A DNA stretch of 64,000 bases, from positions 8,742,483 to 8,806,482 of the forward strand of contig OY718807.1 of the NCBI GenBank assembly GCA_963070105.1, written 5' to 3'. The notes below the pieces were generated by a model, which saw only the letters and a list, made by a program, of their open reading frames with translations, did not search any database and was not told the DNA's origin. Below, one piece after another: positions 1 through 13,849 of this stretch; within the stretch, counting starts at the first letter, position 1; each line of letters opens with the position of its first letter. This DNA comes from Litomosoides sigmodontis. Its lineage: Eukaryota; Nematoda; Chromadorea; Rhabditida; Onchocercidae. The translations under genes were made by a program, and so were the position numbers.

Positions 1-3000
1 CCAACCCTTCTATCGCTTCACGTTTGCGCCTTTCTTTGACACTTACAATAAGTGAAATCATACTTAACGTCTTGCCTAGACCCATGTCATCAGCTAAAAG
101 CAAATAATAATCCACTTGGAATTCTTATCATGAAGACCATGTAGTGTACGAAAAAGTCCCTTGAACAGATCCTCCAAATGAAAATCGAAAATAAACCCGT
201 CCACAAAACAGGGTCTTTACATATCATAGAAACGTAGGACTAAAACCATGTAAAAATCAAGTATACCGAGGATTCCACAAGGTACTGATTGTTTTTCACG
301 CCACAGCAACCAGGTAAGACCTTCTTTTTGATGCGGCATTAATTCGGTAAGCAAATTCGCCGGTGTATCCGTTCCCACATTTTCTGGGACATTTATAAGT
401 GAACTAGAAAAAAACTTGCTGCTGTACTTGGAAAGTGAAACATATAATATACACAATGCTACTTCGGAAAAATCCTTGAATTCCGAGTTATTCAATATGT
501 TCCGAAGTTTAACAAAAAATATCATCCAGTTTTATTACGAATTCTAAACTTACCTGTGCATTTGAGAAATAACTTGTCCAGTAACTGCGTTGGCCAAGCA
601 AATTCGATTTGTCATTTTTCCACCAAAGGGCCGATGACCAACGAGTGCAGAATCAAAAATGAAAAACAAATCTGATTTTTCTCATTGAGCTCAGACATCT
701 TAGTTTGCAAAAGTTTTTAATAAATTTAGGTTTTCCATTAGAATAAATCATAATAACCTCCAATTATAGGTTTAGGAGAAATGGTTGGCGGTCCATTCTT
801 TTTCTGAACAATACTAGCTTTTCGCTTATCAGTATCTGTAAAATCACATATTTTTTATTAGAAAATTAAAAATTAAACCGCTTCCTGGGCTGCATACTTA
901 TATGAAAATAAGTAGTCATTAAATAGCACTCACAGATCAGCTGTTCACTATTTAGATTATCGAGATTATCAAGTTTTTCTAGCATATATTTTCATTTTCC
1001 AGACCATAACTATGTAGATGATCAGTTCGTTAACTCGAAATTATTGAAATTAATCCCTACGCAACTAACGTTTACTTATTTGACTATCAACTTATAACAG
1101 GCTTGCAGGTAGTAGCGGAGAGCACGATAATGCTTCAAGATTCGTAGTGGCAACATAAAGCTCAATATATCAGTGTAAAAGTCAGTCAACTACAAATTTT
1201 GAGAAATAAAATGTAAATCCAAACCATTTCGAGTAGCATTTTCGTTCTTTTCGAATGCATCCACATTATTTAATTTGTCTTGCAAAACTTTAATTCTTTC
1301 CAGCAATCGCTGTCCACAGTCTGGCAGTTTCGATAGATTCGCGTTTTGCTTGAGGCTCTAAAACCACATATTTACCAAAATGTAGACATGAAAACAACTT
1401 GGAAAAGAAATTTCTTGAATTACCTTTAAATTCTGCAATTGCGCCTCCATTTCCATTCTTGACAAAGTCTCTGGGACCTAAAAACGAAAAGCATTGCTTT
1501 TTTTTTCAAGCACAGTTGTTTCAAACCTCCAAATAAACTATTCCTCGACTTATTTCACTAAAACGTTAGAGTCCACATAAGTTAACACTCATCAATGAAA
1601 GTAACCTTACGATGATTCTTCCTTAACCTCGCTAAGACTCATTCCAGATTCTCTTATTCATATGAATTGAATTTCACGAAGTCAAAAGAAAACTTTAAAC
1701 AATTCATTTATCATGCAGTAAAAGTAATCGTTGAAATAGTGACAATATAATCTAACTTTCTGCATGGGCTCTGACGTTGCAGTTGGGTGGAACGCAGTGA
1801 AATGACCAATAATTTGAACGTCATCTTCAGAAACATCATGAATTGATGCTCCAGCAAGTTTTTTTGCCGTAACCTGAGAAAGACAGTAGTATTCTTCTAT
1901 AAAACAATTAAATAGTCCCTCAAAAATTCTAATTTTCTGAAATTAATAGAAAGTAAAGTTAAATTAATAGTGCTTCATGACTAGAATATATTGTTCGACT
2001 GATGAAACAAAATAAAGCCATCCATTAAAATTAATAACAAATGTGGAGCTTTACGTAGATAAATCATACAAATTTAAGACACAGATATGCAAAGAAAGAG
2101 ATTAGCTTACGAACAGAAAAAATATAACAAAACTTCAATAGTCACATAACGCTAGAAGCAGATGTGGATAATTGTTTTAAAATTGCCAAGGTCTTCACTT
2201 GGCTAACTTTTTAGTTTTCTCTATCATTTTTCATTCATAGTCTTATTTAAGTTAATAAATCATTATTTTTATGTGATATTTTGAATCCCAACAGTACAAC
2301 TAAATTGCGATTAGACTTCCAAAAAGAAAATGAGAAACATAGCAATATCAATTAAGCATCATTTTAAATTAAAAATAGGACTGGATTTAAAACACAGCAA
2401 AAACAACTGATGATCACGACAACGACGATGACAGATGCGAGATGACAACAACCTTCCCCTATGTACTTTTTCAGTTGATCCTTTATCTCGAACCTTTTGC
2501 ATCTATCTCTTGTACGGTTGTTAAAAAGTTCTATGTTTTTGTTTACTCTCAATGCTTGAGAATCGGTTCGAAACATCTGACAGATATATGCTGACGCATA
2601 ATGTTCCTAAGCAGCCTTTCTGGATTCATCAGTTGAAAAAAATAAGAAGCTTACTTGGATATTTTCATCGATGTCATCCAATATTTCTGAATTTACGCTG
2701 CCGATATAAATGGAACCTTCACTTGACTTGCTTGATAAAGTTACATCTTCAACTTCATTTGACAATTCTTTCATGGACGTATTTTCCGTTTGGTCCAAAA
2801 ATGATGAGCTACTAGCATCAACAACTTCAGCTTCAGGTGAAGTGGTACTATGATTACTGAAAAATAACTAATCCATAGAAACCGCTTATTTTTATACCAG
2901 TCAGTCATCATTCCCACGAACTGTCATTTCAGATACTGCAATATTCACTGTAAAGACACACAATTCAAAAATGTATTTCCCTCGTCGAAGATGCTCTTCA

Positions 3001-4933
3001 CATTTTTTAAATTTCATTTTCTAAATACAGAAAAGCATTAGAAATATATATTAAAGATACCTAGTAGCCACATTCGCCGGTGGAGTTTCCTGCACTTCTA
3101 TTTTCGAATTGTCGCTTTCGGTAAATATATCGCTTAAGCTCCAATTATCTGTCTATAACATTAATATTCTACTTACTATTGAAATTCAAACTTTTGCTTG
3201 ACTTAAAGTGAGCATAACACAAACAAATAACAATCTGCTTACTTTTTTGTCTCCCTCAAACAACTCAGCTTCACTATTTGTAGCACTTGGTCTGTTGATA
3301 TCCATTTTATTCATACACGCTTGGCTGATTTGCATCGGACTAGTAGATGCTTTGTCATCAGTAAAAGGACTTTTCTGACTTACAATTTCTGGCACATCTA
3401 CATTCTGATCATTCTGATCAATGTCGCTGCATGCAGTTTTCTGCTTCTATAAATAACAGAATATTTGCCCATGTTGATATTTCTGGGGAAGCGAGCAGGA
3501 AAAAAAATAACTTGAAGTCCAGCATACCGAAACGAATTATGTGACGTTTGATTAATGGCTACAGATATAACTGCTTTTAAAACCAATGCAAAAAGTCAAA
3601 TTATTGAATTCCGCGAAGTTCTATCCAAAAATTTTATGATCCAATAAAAGCCTCTAAAGAGAGTTCCGATTAGAAATGCAAATCCCCAAATAAGACCTCA
3701 TGAAGATCCTTCGTTACAGAAATCTGCCAACCATGTTTTTTCCCTTTTTTTTCATATTCTAAAGGCGAAGCTGCAATTAAAATTCACCATTACTTTCTAA
3801 TCCAACTTTCAATGCATCTATGCCCTTAATTTCTATACAACACAAACTTACTACATGTAATAAGGGAAAATCAACATTCACCTGAGCACAGTTACACAGC
3901 ATTAAAGCAACTGCAAACGACCAAACTAATAAATAAAAAATATAATTTTATATTTTTCTTCTGTTCACTTAAGTGGTAATTGTTTATATGAAATTAATGA
4001 AATATGATAAGCGTTGAAAGAAGTACTAACCCACAATGCTACTAAGAACACTGCGACTTCGATCGGCTACAACCGAGTGAAGATCTGAAATTTATAGTGG
4101 AATAAAAAAGTAGTCGTAAGGGGATAAATAAAGAGACCCATTTGTTTAGCACTCTAACTGCAAATCTGGGCTTACTTCTTTCACCACTAGAAAAATCACT
4201 GCTTGCCGAAGCTAATTTTGTTCGTCTTTGGTTTTCTTCCGGAAATGGCTCAGTATCCTAAAAAATTTAATTTCTTCCACAATTTTATTTCAAAATTCAA
4301 AATTTTAATTTTTGTTGCTTATCTAAAAATATCGTCAATTTCCACTCCAATCTGTTTGAGTCTACTGTTGACAGCATTAAAATTTTGAAAGCCTCTCTTC
4401 TACAAACTACAAACAGAAAGATGATGTATTACATCCTACTTCTTTATTTTAGTTGTCAAAAGCAAGATTACTGTCAACTTTTTTTTGCATTTTTTATCAA
4501 ATTACAAACAACCTCAGGTTATTTTACACAATTAGAGGACATATTAGCACCTTGTCGTGGATTGCTAAATACATTCCGAGCTAAGTTCTGGGTTCTATTC
4601 AATCTCGAACTGCCGTATTTCTTTAATTTACATATGATATCGTATAATCAATAAAAATACCCATGACGTGATAAAAGGTTAAAATGAGCACTGATGTACC
4701 TCATGAATGTGTGATAATTTGTCGAAATAATTTAATCGATATGTGTGATCCGATGAAGCAGTGGTACCTCCGCGAGGAGTTGAAGTAATAGGTCCCGGTT
4801 CTCGTTGCCTAATCTTTCCGATTGGTGACATCAAATTAAGTGATTGCAACAGGTTGCTGTACGAAGGAGGAAAGCTTTTACCTTTCGCTTCCTCTTCCGC
4901 ATTCCTCATTAACAAATCATCATTTGATGACAT
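1..4933 (-). CDS. TTF2: TTF2/lodestar-like SNF2-family ATPase (3' part outside window)
   Basis: Transcription termination factor 2 family: a DNA-dependent ATPase that releases RNA polymerase II transcripts in animals. The conserved core is on exons at about 267-407 ([13 protein letters not shown], then GIL) and 1-93 ([13 protein letters not shown], the Walker A motif); joining 267 to 93 restores [12 protein letters not shown] in phase. Exons before it carry [17 protein letters not shown] (about 560-680), [12 protein letters not shown] (about 1225-1360) and [12 protein letters not shown] (about 1440-1480), as in the TTF2 linker before the ATPase. The acidic, Ser-rich N-terminal part is spread over exons near 1755-1875, 2640-2860, 3060-3150, 3245-3440, 4029-4090, 4175-4258 and 4700-4933. 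The ATG at 4933 lies about 10 bases after TTTCAG, a likely trans-splice acceptor. The helicase C lobe lies beyond base 1. Family call firm; the N-terminal exon chain is less sure. Confidence 0.82.
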
Positions 4934-7235
4934 CTATCTAAAGCTGAAAGAAAAAATCCAACGTATAATTGTTGAAGAAGATATACGCATCGCATCTTAA
5001 GCATGACTTATTTTGCTTCATCCGTGAAATGAAGCATTTACAACTAACGTAATTTGTCTAATGAAATGGACAGTTGACAGGACACGTGACTTAACCTACA
5101 ACACTAACGCATTATGCTTCTCACGGAAACTACGTATGAAACAAGAAGTCAGTTTTAAATTAAGAGTTTGTGAATACAAAAGAAACAGTGACAAAAAGAT
5201 AACTATAGAACATCTTGTAATGTAAAATACAGAAATCATCAGGCCTATGAAACAGGATGATCTCCGATCCCAATATGCACAATTCGTCGACGAATAAACA
5301 AATAGCAAGCACGACAACCATACATTTCAGTGCATCACTTCTAAAGTGAATAAGCGCACTATCACGTAACCGCGAAATACCAAAGTGTGACAGTAACGCC
5401 ATTAGCATTTCCCAATTAATAGTTGCGCGGTGCGCTAACACACACTCCTCTATGTCCTGATTATGCATGGAAGCAGGCACATGAAAGCATTTTCCTATTA
5501 TATGGGGTTAAAAGGAGGAATTTTAGGATGACGTCAATTCCATTGAATAATTGGCGTCTTCTCGTAGGATTAAGCTCTAGCAGGTCTTTGCGTGGGATTA
5601 AGCTCATAGTGAGTAATTTTTGAGCCAAATAAAATAATGATCGATGACCAGTCCAGTGAGGTAGCTGATGGGTGCGGAAATGAGGAATTGAAATTTAGCC
5701 GGATAAACGCAACAGAATGCCTGTCTTTGTTGTAAGATTGTAAAATGAAATTTCCATGTACCTTGACACTTAATTATGTATTGGTCATTTTAAATTAATT
5801 TTTTTTACGCATTAATTCCTTGGGCTAAGTAACTTTTAGAGCTAAAAAATAAAGATAAATTGAAGCAAAAAAAAATAGCTAAATTAATCGACGTCAAATC
5901 TTCTAATAGGAAAAAATTTGATTTTAATAATTTTTTACGAAGTGTTAAAATTAACATATAAATTCACACATAAAGAAGGATAAAAAATTTTTTTGCCACA
6001 TAGCAACATCTCGCTAGCATTCTCTATTTCTTGCCGTTTTTCTCTCACGTTATCTTTGTTTTTCTCTTTCTTTCTTTCTCTCCCTCTCTCTCTCTCCCTT
6101 TTTCTATCGCTTACATTTCAGTTTAGAATTTTTGTTCAAATGTAAAACTACCTTCCACCAAAAAATAACAGGATTTCTAGATAAGGTTAATAATATTCAG
6201 TCTGACTGTTTTTTTTTTCCTACGTTGATAGGTATTTAAATGTCTGGAAGGTTGTCGACAGTCATCCTAGCACACTTCTACTGCTATTACCAAACATTTA
6301 AGCCATGACACTCTCTCCAACAGCAATTTTAATTTTCTCGGATTAACCTTTTCACAATGACTCCGTCAGAGGAAGCGCAATATGCGTTGAGCACGACGTG
6401 ATAAACCGTGAAAGTTTCGGAGAGGATAATGTAGCATTGTTTATTAACTTATTGTTCGTCGCAGCTATTCTAAATAGTTTTGACGATTAGAGCATGTGAT
6501 ACGATCAGCGTACGTGATCAGTTTTATAACGCTAACGCTTGATTTCGTTTGAATTTATTATGAATTGTTAAGTCTCTTGATCGTACCTAGAAACAAGTGG
6601 AACTCTGTTTCTATTAATTGTTACGCTTCGCACTGATGATTACAGGCCTTAATACAATTTATTTTGCATTACATTTCTTAAAAACTTTACATATTTCATT
6701 TTTAGATCTCCAAAAAAAAGCGAAATGTCAGAAGATTCAAGGCATACGATGGATAATGGAAATAGCAAGGTCATGGTTGCCTCTTGAATCAAAAATTTGA
6801 ATGTAGAATTTTTTTTTTTGCTCTTTTAGTTCGAGGTTTTACTTAGTTTGGAATTCATGTTTAACTAATATTATTTAAAGTCGTTGGGAGAGAGATTTAG
6901 GAATTACGCTTTTTTCGTGAGTGTGTTTTATATTCTGAAATTTATTAAATCAGAATACATTATCTGTTACATGCACACTTTTTGAAAAATATTTTTGAGA
7001 ATTCTTTTTGTTGAAAAATTGTAATTCATGTTTCCTTTACTGTGACTTTTCTAAACATAGGTTGAAAACGTTCCCTAGTTGTTGCAATTCTTTGCCAGTG
7101 CTTTATTTTATTCGATCGATTCTGGGAAGGACAGCAATAACTGCTAGCTTCATCTTTCAACTATCGCTTGAATCCTCATTTTTGAATTCTCATAGAGTCC
7201 ATTTATGTTACATTCTTGTATAATAAACGTTTCAG
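4934..7235. other. Divergent intergenic region between TTF2-like gene and CMTR1
   Basis: About 2.3 kb separate the two divergent start codons and should hold both promoters. It is AT-rich with a pyrimidine tract at 6063-6100. A 106-codon minus-strand ORF at 5160-5480 and a possible 5' exon of CMTR1 near 6706-6769 are discussed under findings. No other gene is supported. Confidence 0.5.
6063..6100 (+). repeat. CT-rich simple repeat
   Basis: A run of CTTT and CT units, read directly from the sequence, in the divergent promoter region. Confidence 0.8.
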
Positions 7236-10200
7236 ATGATGCGTCGGTTGGTATCCACCCGTTTAGAGGATATTCGAGACGGTTTTGAAGAAGAACTTCA
7301 AGAAACAAAAGCAATGAAACGACCATTTGAAAGTAGTGAAAAATTGACTGACACCGAAGATGAAGATGATGCTTTCAATGAAGTTCCTGCGAAAATAGTT
7401 AGCTTTAAAAAATGCTACATTGTTAACGCACTTGTAGGAAAACATGGGTGATTCACCGTTCAGCATTTTATCCTTCGTTGTGAAATGTTATTGTTGATAT
7501 TCATTTAAAGAAAGTTGAGTTACTTATTGGTTAAATTGATGCAGCAAAGACTTGTCAATCATAAAAAAAAGGAATGAGATTTTATTAAAAAATTCCTGCT
7601 CTAAAAAAATTTCCGTTAGATTACCTTTTAACTTGTTCAATCTTGGAAACTCTGAATTCTTCGATTTCGATAGAGTTCGTGTTTGAAACGATTATTTTTC
7701 TCAATATTCTGCTTCTTCCTGTCGGCTTAAAATAATCAGACTCAGCGCTATTTTTCTCATTTGAAGAGAAATATTTTAGACAGCACGGGCTTATGAAAAT
7801 AAAGGAGCAGCACTATTGGCTAAAATGGGATACGATGGTGGTGGACTTGGTAAGAGTGGCCAAGGCCGAACCGAACTAATACCATTCTCTACGCATCGAG
7901 GTCGCGAAGGTTTGGGACAGCCTACGAATCAGGTAGAATTAGCTTTCGTTTTATAATTGCATAATTACAGTGGTTTATTGTTTTCAAAAAACTAATTTGT
8001 TATTAGTCATGAATGCTGGGTTTTTACTGGATTCTATCTAGAAACAAACAATTGGTTATTCGTTCTCTAGAAAATTACTCGCGATTGGAATGCAGTTTGG
8101 GATTATACAGAGGAAGAGAAAATTGTGGAGGAAAACGTATTGTGGTTATCTGCTTCTGATGATATTCGACAGAAGTTCGCAGAGGGATTGCGTGAACAGG
8201 ACGACTGGATTATCATCGGAGATGTAAATTCGCTTTTTTAATAAGATGAAAAATAATTATTTAAGAGGTTGCAATTTTTAAATCTTGAACTTGACGAATT
8301 ATGTCTTAATATGTTCTAGCGAAAGGAGACATTGGATGGCGAGTGTAAATATTGTGATGGTAAGTTAATAAGAAAGATGTTGGATGCGAAATCCGTTTTT
8401 GATCAACTTGATGTTCGAGATCTAAAGGAAGCCCGTACTCGAGCAAATCCATATGAAACAATCGGTTCTGCTTTTTTCCAGAATCGGTGATTCATTTAAT
8501 ATTATTAGTTGATTGTTTACCAGTGAATGAATATTGTAAATGCAGTTTTGCGGATGGTGGCGCCTTTCTTTCCAAATATTATTAAGACATAGTTCTATTT
8601 TCCGTTTTAAATAAAGCTCCAGCTGGTATAGGGTTTATTTTCCAGAATTTTATCTTTTTTCCGATTAATTTTTTCCTTTACAACTGCACCATCCAGAAGG
8701 ACTTTTAAAAATGAGCTTTCCGTATTTCAAAACTGTCAAATTCTTATCGAAAGGTTTTTTTCAAGGGCAGCGATGAAGATGGCAAATTTAGACCGTATTT
8801 ACGACTGGTTATTAACAGGTGAAAAACTGGAGAATGTTGAAATTAAAAATCCTATGAACGTAGAAATAAAAAATGAGAAGTGTCGAATAGCAGTGTCGGG
8901 GAAAAATACCGATCGAACATCACCTTTATTTTACTTTGCTGACATATGTGCTGGTCCCGGCGGGTTTACGGAATATGTATTATGGAGGAAGGGTTACTAC
9001 AATGCGAAAGGTTTCGGAATGACGCTAAAGGGCAAGAATTTTTTGAATTTCATTCTATAGTGTCTTATATTTTCTCGTTTTTGGAATTGTAATGATCGGA
9101 CGGGAGTCATAATATGTTTCACGAAAAATAGAGGAATTACGATAAGCTTTATGTTGTGTATAGCGCAAGACATTGTAAAGAAATCGGATTAGAAGCAAAT
9201 TTCTTTCACTCATCAGCTAAAAAAAAGTGGGATGGAAGGTGCCTGATAGACTAGTTTTTTTCTTTACAGGAAAGGATGATTTCAAACTGAAACGTTTCAC
9301 GGCTTCTTCACCCTCGTATTTCGAACCGTATTATGGTAAGCACAACGATGGTGATGTCACGAAGCCAGACAATATCACCTCATTTGAAGCTGTTAGTTCA
9401 TATTTTATCCTTTCGAAAAGTCGTGAATTTATAAAATTTTGTTGGTTCGTTCATTTTTGCAAAATTCCTATGCATAAATAGCCTGGAAAATGCCCAAGAC
9501 TCTTGGGCACCATTTTCTAGCTTGAAATTGCTTATATAATGTGTGATAGTTAATAATTTTTTATTTTTTAATTTTGCATTAGAATTTACTCGTAGCACAC
9601 TTTGACTAATTTAGATTGTGAAACGTGGTACCAATAATGTGGGCGTGGATTTGGTGATGGCTGACGGTGGATTTTGTGTCGATCAGCAAGAAAATATTCA
9701 GGCGAGATTTTCCGTAATTTCTAGATTGCAATGTTGTATTTTAAACTATATTTTTATAAAATCTTATAAAATATGACGTCAGTAGGATTTACTGTAATTT
9801 ACTGAATTTTTTGATGCATTTACTGAAAATTTGTCAATTTATCTGGACCTTTTAGGAGATTCTATCAAAACGTCTTTATTTGTGTCAGTTTTTGACTGGT
9901 TTGTCCGTTTTGCGCGTAAAAGCAGGTAATATTGGAAGTGGTGGAAAATTTGTTTGTAAACTGTTCGACATTTTCACACCGTTTAGCATCGGTCTTATTT
10001 ATATGATGTACATAGTATTTAAAAGAATATCAATACACAAACCCAACACCAGTCGTCCAGCTAATTCGGAAAGGTTACTCTTTTCCGATTTACGATCGTT
10101 CCATCAACGATTATTCATTATGTTTAACGTTTTTTTGATATTTGTTCTTCATATTCAAACTGGAAAATTTATGAGAAATACACGTAGAATTTGGTTCATG

Positions 10201-13200
10201 ACTGTGCAGGGTCAGGTGGAGGCAGTTGACAGTGTTTTGAATTCAGATAGGCTTAAGACATAAAAGTGTAAGTGGAAACTATCCGAAATACTGAATTAAC
10301 CTGTCATACCGTGTTTATTTAATTAGCTTTGAAAGCTGTCAAACTGGGAGGTAAAACACTAGATTTAAAACTGTTGTTGTAATGCGAGACATATCTCGTA
10401 TTTTTTATGAAAATTATTTTTGGAATCACACGATGCAATTTAAATGAAAGCCATAGTATGACATTTTTCAGATATATTGTATGCGATAATCTTCTGGGAT
10501 GTTATGTAACAGAAGTGAAAAAATATATGACTAAAATTAACTTTGAATTGGATCGGCTGTGGGAAACTAAAGCACGAGATGTAATAGAAGTTGTCCCTGA
10601 AAGCGTGATTCATTCGGATAAAATTTTCATGGAGTATGTACTGGAACACAATGAAAGGTTATTTTTATAATACGGATAATTATAAGAAATTTCTATTTTC
10701 GTTGAGTAAAAATAGCTGATTCATTTTACTTTATTTTATTAGAATTTACAATTCTTAGTATGAATTTACAAGATTTCAAAGGTAATTCAGAAGTGAGACA
10801 GAAAAGCTTTCTAAATTGATATATATATATTACATTGTTCTAGGACGGTGAAAAGACAGATAAGTTACTTGAATAAATATCGTGTTTTCGCTCAAAATAC
10901 CGGTCAGCTGGATCGAGATCAAGAAAAACTGAGAAGCGAATGCTTGCATTATTGGAAGATTCCAGATGTTACGAAGAAAAAGCCTTACGAATCACATGAG
11001 TCACTATTTTCATCTATCAGTCGACTTGTCAAGGTTAGGTTGGAGCTACCTTATTAATCTTTCAATTATATGATTTAAGGTTATTGAAGGAAATTCTCAA
11101 CGCATAAGTATATGTATGTGCATGAAAAACTAACTTTGCCAACACTCTTATCATGCAGGAGGTCGTTCAGAATTACAACTTCTAGATCATCGATTTTAAA
11201 GAATTGCAACAAAGGCCACCGCCATTCACGAAAAATATTTTGTTGTCTGGAGCAGGTCGGATGCGATATGCTGAGTTACGAATGTGCGCCGTTACAGAAA
11301 AAGAGGTCCCGGTTCTCTTGGTATCCACAGTGAGTCGTTTTGTTTTATTAGGAATTACTTTATCCTACCTATTCGGTTTTTTGTTATGATCCTCTACACA
11401 GAAATAATATCATACATAACAGAAAAATGTCTTAGCGATATGATGTCAATGTGTCACTGTTAGCATGAGGTTATATTTCAGTTAAAGTATATATTTAAGA
11501 AAAGTCTCAAAATAATCATATACTTAATCGTAGTAAAAAGCCTTTGCATCAGTTGTAAATTCTCGACATGTAAAGAATCATAACAAAAACTCAATAAAAA
11601 GTAGTGATCATTAAAGACATTGGAACAGCGATTAACCTAATTCTTGATTACTCGTAGAGGATGTGCAGTTCTCTTGCAGTTAATTGGTTTTAGTGGTAGA
11701 AAAAAACACATTGAACAAATAATTCTTTGAAAAACCGTAAGTGGCATAAAACTGTTTCAGCAAATGGGCATTTATTTTTATTCATCATACTCTCAGCAGG
11801 GATTCGAAAGAATTCCATTCGATGTTAACATACCAAAAGATACGGTGATGCTTGTACAAATTACTAAGGCCTACAAAGGGGTTAAGTTTTTCTTGTTAAT
11901 TTGTTTATTCATCTATCAGAAAGGTCACGCTCAAAAACTGTTTGGATTTTTTAATGCTTCGCATTTTATCCATTTTCTTTTAAAACTGTCATCTCAGGGT
12001 GAATGGGGAACTGCAGGTTTATTTTGACTGTCTGCAGTGAACAACTTATATTTGACGTTATCGAACGACGTATTTTGATTGCGCTGCTGTTTATTTAATT
12101 GTTAAAAAGTTAAACATTATCTTAAATTTATTACAGTTAGACGACAAAGGGAGATTAGAAGGTGAACGAGCAGCTATTCGAATTCTTGATGCAGCGTTGC
12201 TAAATGGTGACGACGTTTCTACGCTTCCTTTCGATGACAGAATAGCAGCAGCTGAAAAGATGTGTAAAGCCATTAGATTTGCATATGAAATACCTGATAA
12301 AAAACTTGCACCAGTTTTTCCTGCAAAAGTGAGTTCCTCCCTGCATTAGCTTTTTGCTCGACAAAATCGGCAATCAGACGCCTCACGATGGAGTACTTGA
12401 GATGGTTCAATAATTAAAACATAGGGGTCAGATAGGTGATTAGCGTTTACATCGAGATGTGTAACTGTACTGCTATGTTTATTATAACACTATTAATTAT
12501 TGACTGATAAAGTGGCATGCGACCACATGTAAATATAATTAGTAAAAATTATAATCAATACATGCGTATCACTATTATTGTTGAATCAACAATGAAGTGA
12601 GAGTTACATTAAATTGGGAATTGTTGCAGCAAAGCGAACTAATTCTTGTCAAGTATCCATGGAGTGAAATATTAATGGTTGTTTTTGTTAAACGTACCGA
12701 AGGTTACAATTTGTTTGTAGATAGTAGACAACTATCTGCAAATTGGAATGAACGAAATGAAATATAAAAAAACAAGCAACAGCGGGAAGCAAAAATAACA
12801 AGCATACTTTTCGTGTGGATTGGGAAATCAGAAAATTTTGGGAGCTCAGGGAATATCTTTTCTACCTCAATTTTCTAAACTAGAACTTGCTTTTAGGTGT
12901 TTATGCTTGATGAACTTCATTCTGAAATGCAGCGATTCCGCGTCATATTTGCAAAAGGTGAAGAAGTTGCACTGATTGAAGAAGGCGATGAAGCACTATC
13001 GTTTTTCTTCTATTGTCGTGGAATGCGGATTACTTCAATATTGATTAGTTAGTTTTTTCTTAAATTCGTATCTTCGTTCAAAATCATTCAATACCAACCA
13101 CATTAAAAAGTACGGTTGGTATTGGCTGATTTTGATTGCTCAGCGGTTTATTTATAGTTCAGAAATCTGTCAATTAAAACTGGAAGAAGCATATTGTTTT

Positions 13201-13849
13201 TCCATAAATTATTGGATATACAAATGTGTTCCTTGAAGTATTTTAATTTTCAGTGCATAATAGACTGAAATTAAATGACGGTTCTGCATTATTATCTTTT
13301 GTTACGGCATTTAGATCCATGGATCATGTGCTGGTCCAAAAGTCATGGAAAACTGTATGCATTCAACCCGACATTACAAAGATCGTCGGTTTTTAGCGAA
13401 CAATTTGAAAAAGCGCAGTGTTGTGTAAATTTCTGGAAGGCAGTTATTGCAAAGAAACAGTACTTTTTTAGTTTCCTTAAAGAATATAGGGATAAAAAGT
13501 AGAAAAAAGCTTAAAAGAAGCCAGTAATCACGCGAACTAATCAAATTTTTGAAGTGCTAATATTTATTTTTACTTAGTAACCTGAATGGAAACCTTAGAA
13601 ATTATTTGTAATTTTTTCAAAATTTGGTTTCAAAAAAATTTTTTAAGTTCAGTGAATAGTACCGATACGACTAAAAATGATTGCTATCAGTGGTTCTGGG
13701 AATGGACACAGAGCTTTATAGTTGGTGAAGATTATGGACCAAGGGCTGTACTGGAAGCTGGAGAACATCCAGGAGGACTCACATTACGATCTATACATAC
13801 TATAGTTCAACAGCAAAAGGATAGTGCTTGCCATAAGCATTCACTATAA
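7236..13849 (+). CDS. CMTR1: Cap-specific mRNA (nucleoside-2'-O-)methyltransferase 1
   Basis: Methylates the 2'-O of the first transcribed nucleotide of capped RNA in the nucleus (cap 1). Sixteen exons can be chained in phase: 7236-7397, 7780-7932, 8071-8223, 8320-8486, 8766-9031, 9270-9391, 9615-9701 (or 9713), 9856-10073, 10472-10657, 10844-11033, 11186-11329, 11761-11880, 12137-12328, 12897-13047, 13315-13422, 13653-13849. Domains in order: acidic N-terminus; G-patch ([17 protein letters not shown]); [12 protein letters not shown] site [44 protein letters not shown]; catalytic Asp in LVMADGG and Lys in [16 protein letters not shown]; the guanylyltransferase-like region; then WW-like [14 protein letters not shown] and WFWEW near the end. 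The order and spacing match human CMTR1 throughout. The ATG follows TTTCAG directly, so it is either trans-spliced or preceded by a cis exon. One intron needs a GC donor. Confidence 0.95.

Noticed and set aside
2560..2580. GGTTCGAAAC-like sequence resembling a tRNA B box
   Set aside because: No matching A box, acceptor stem or anticodon arm could be found around it.
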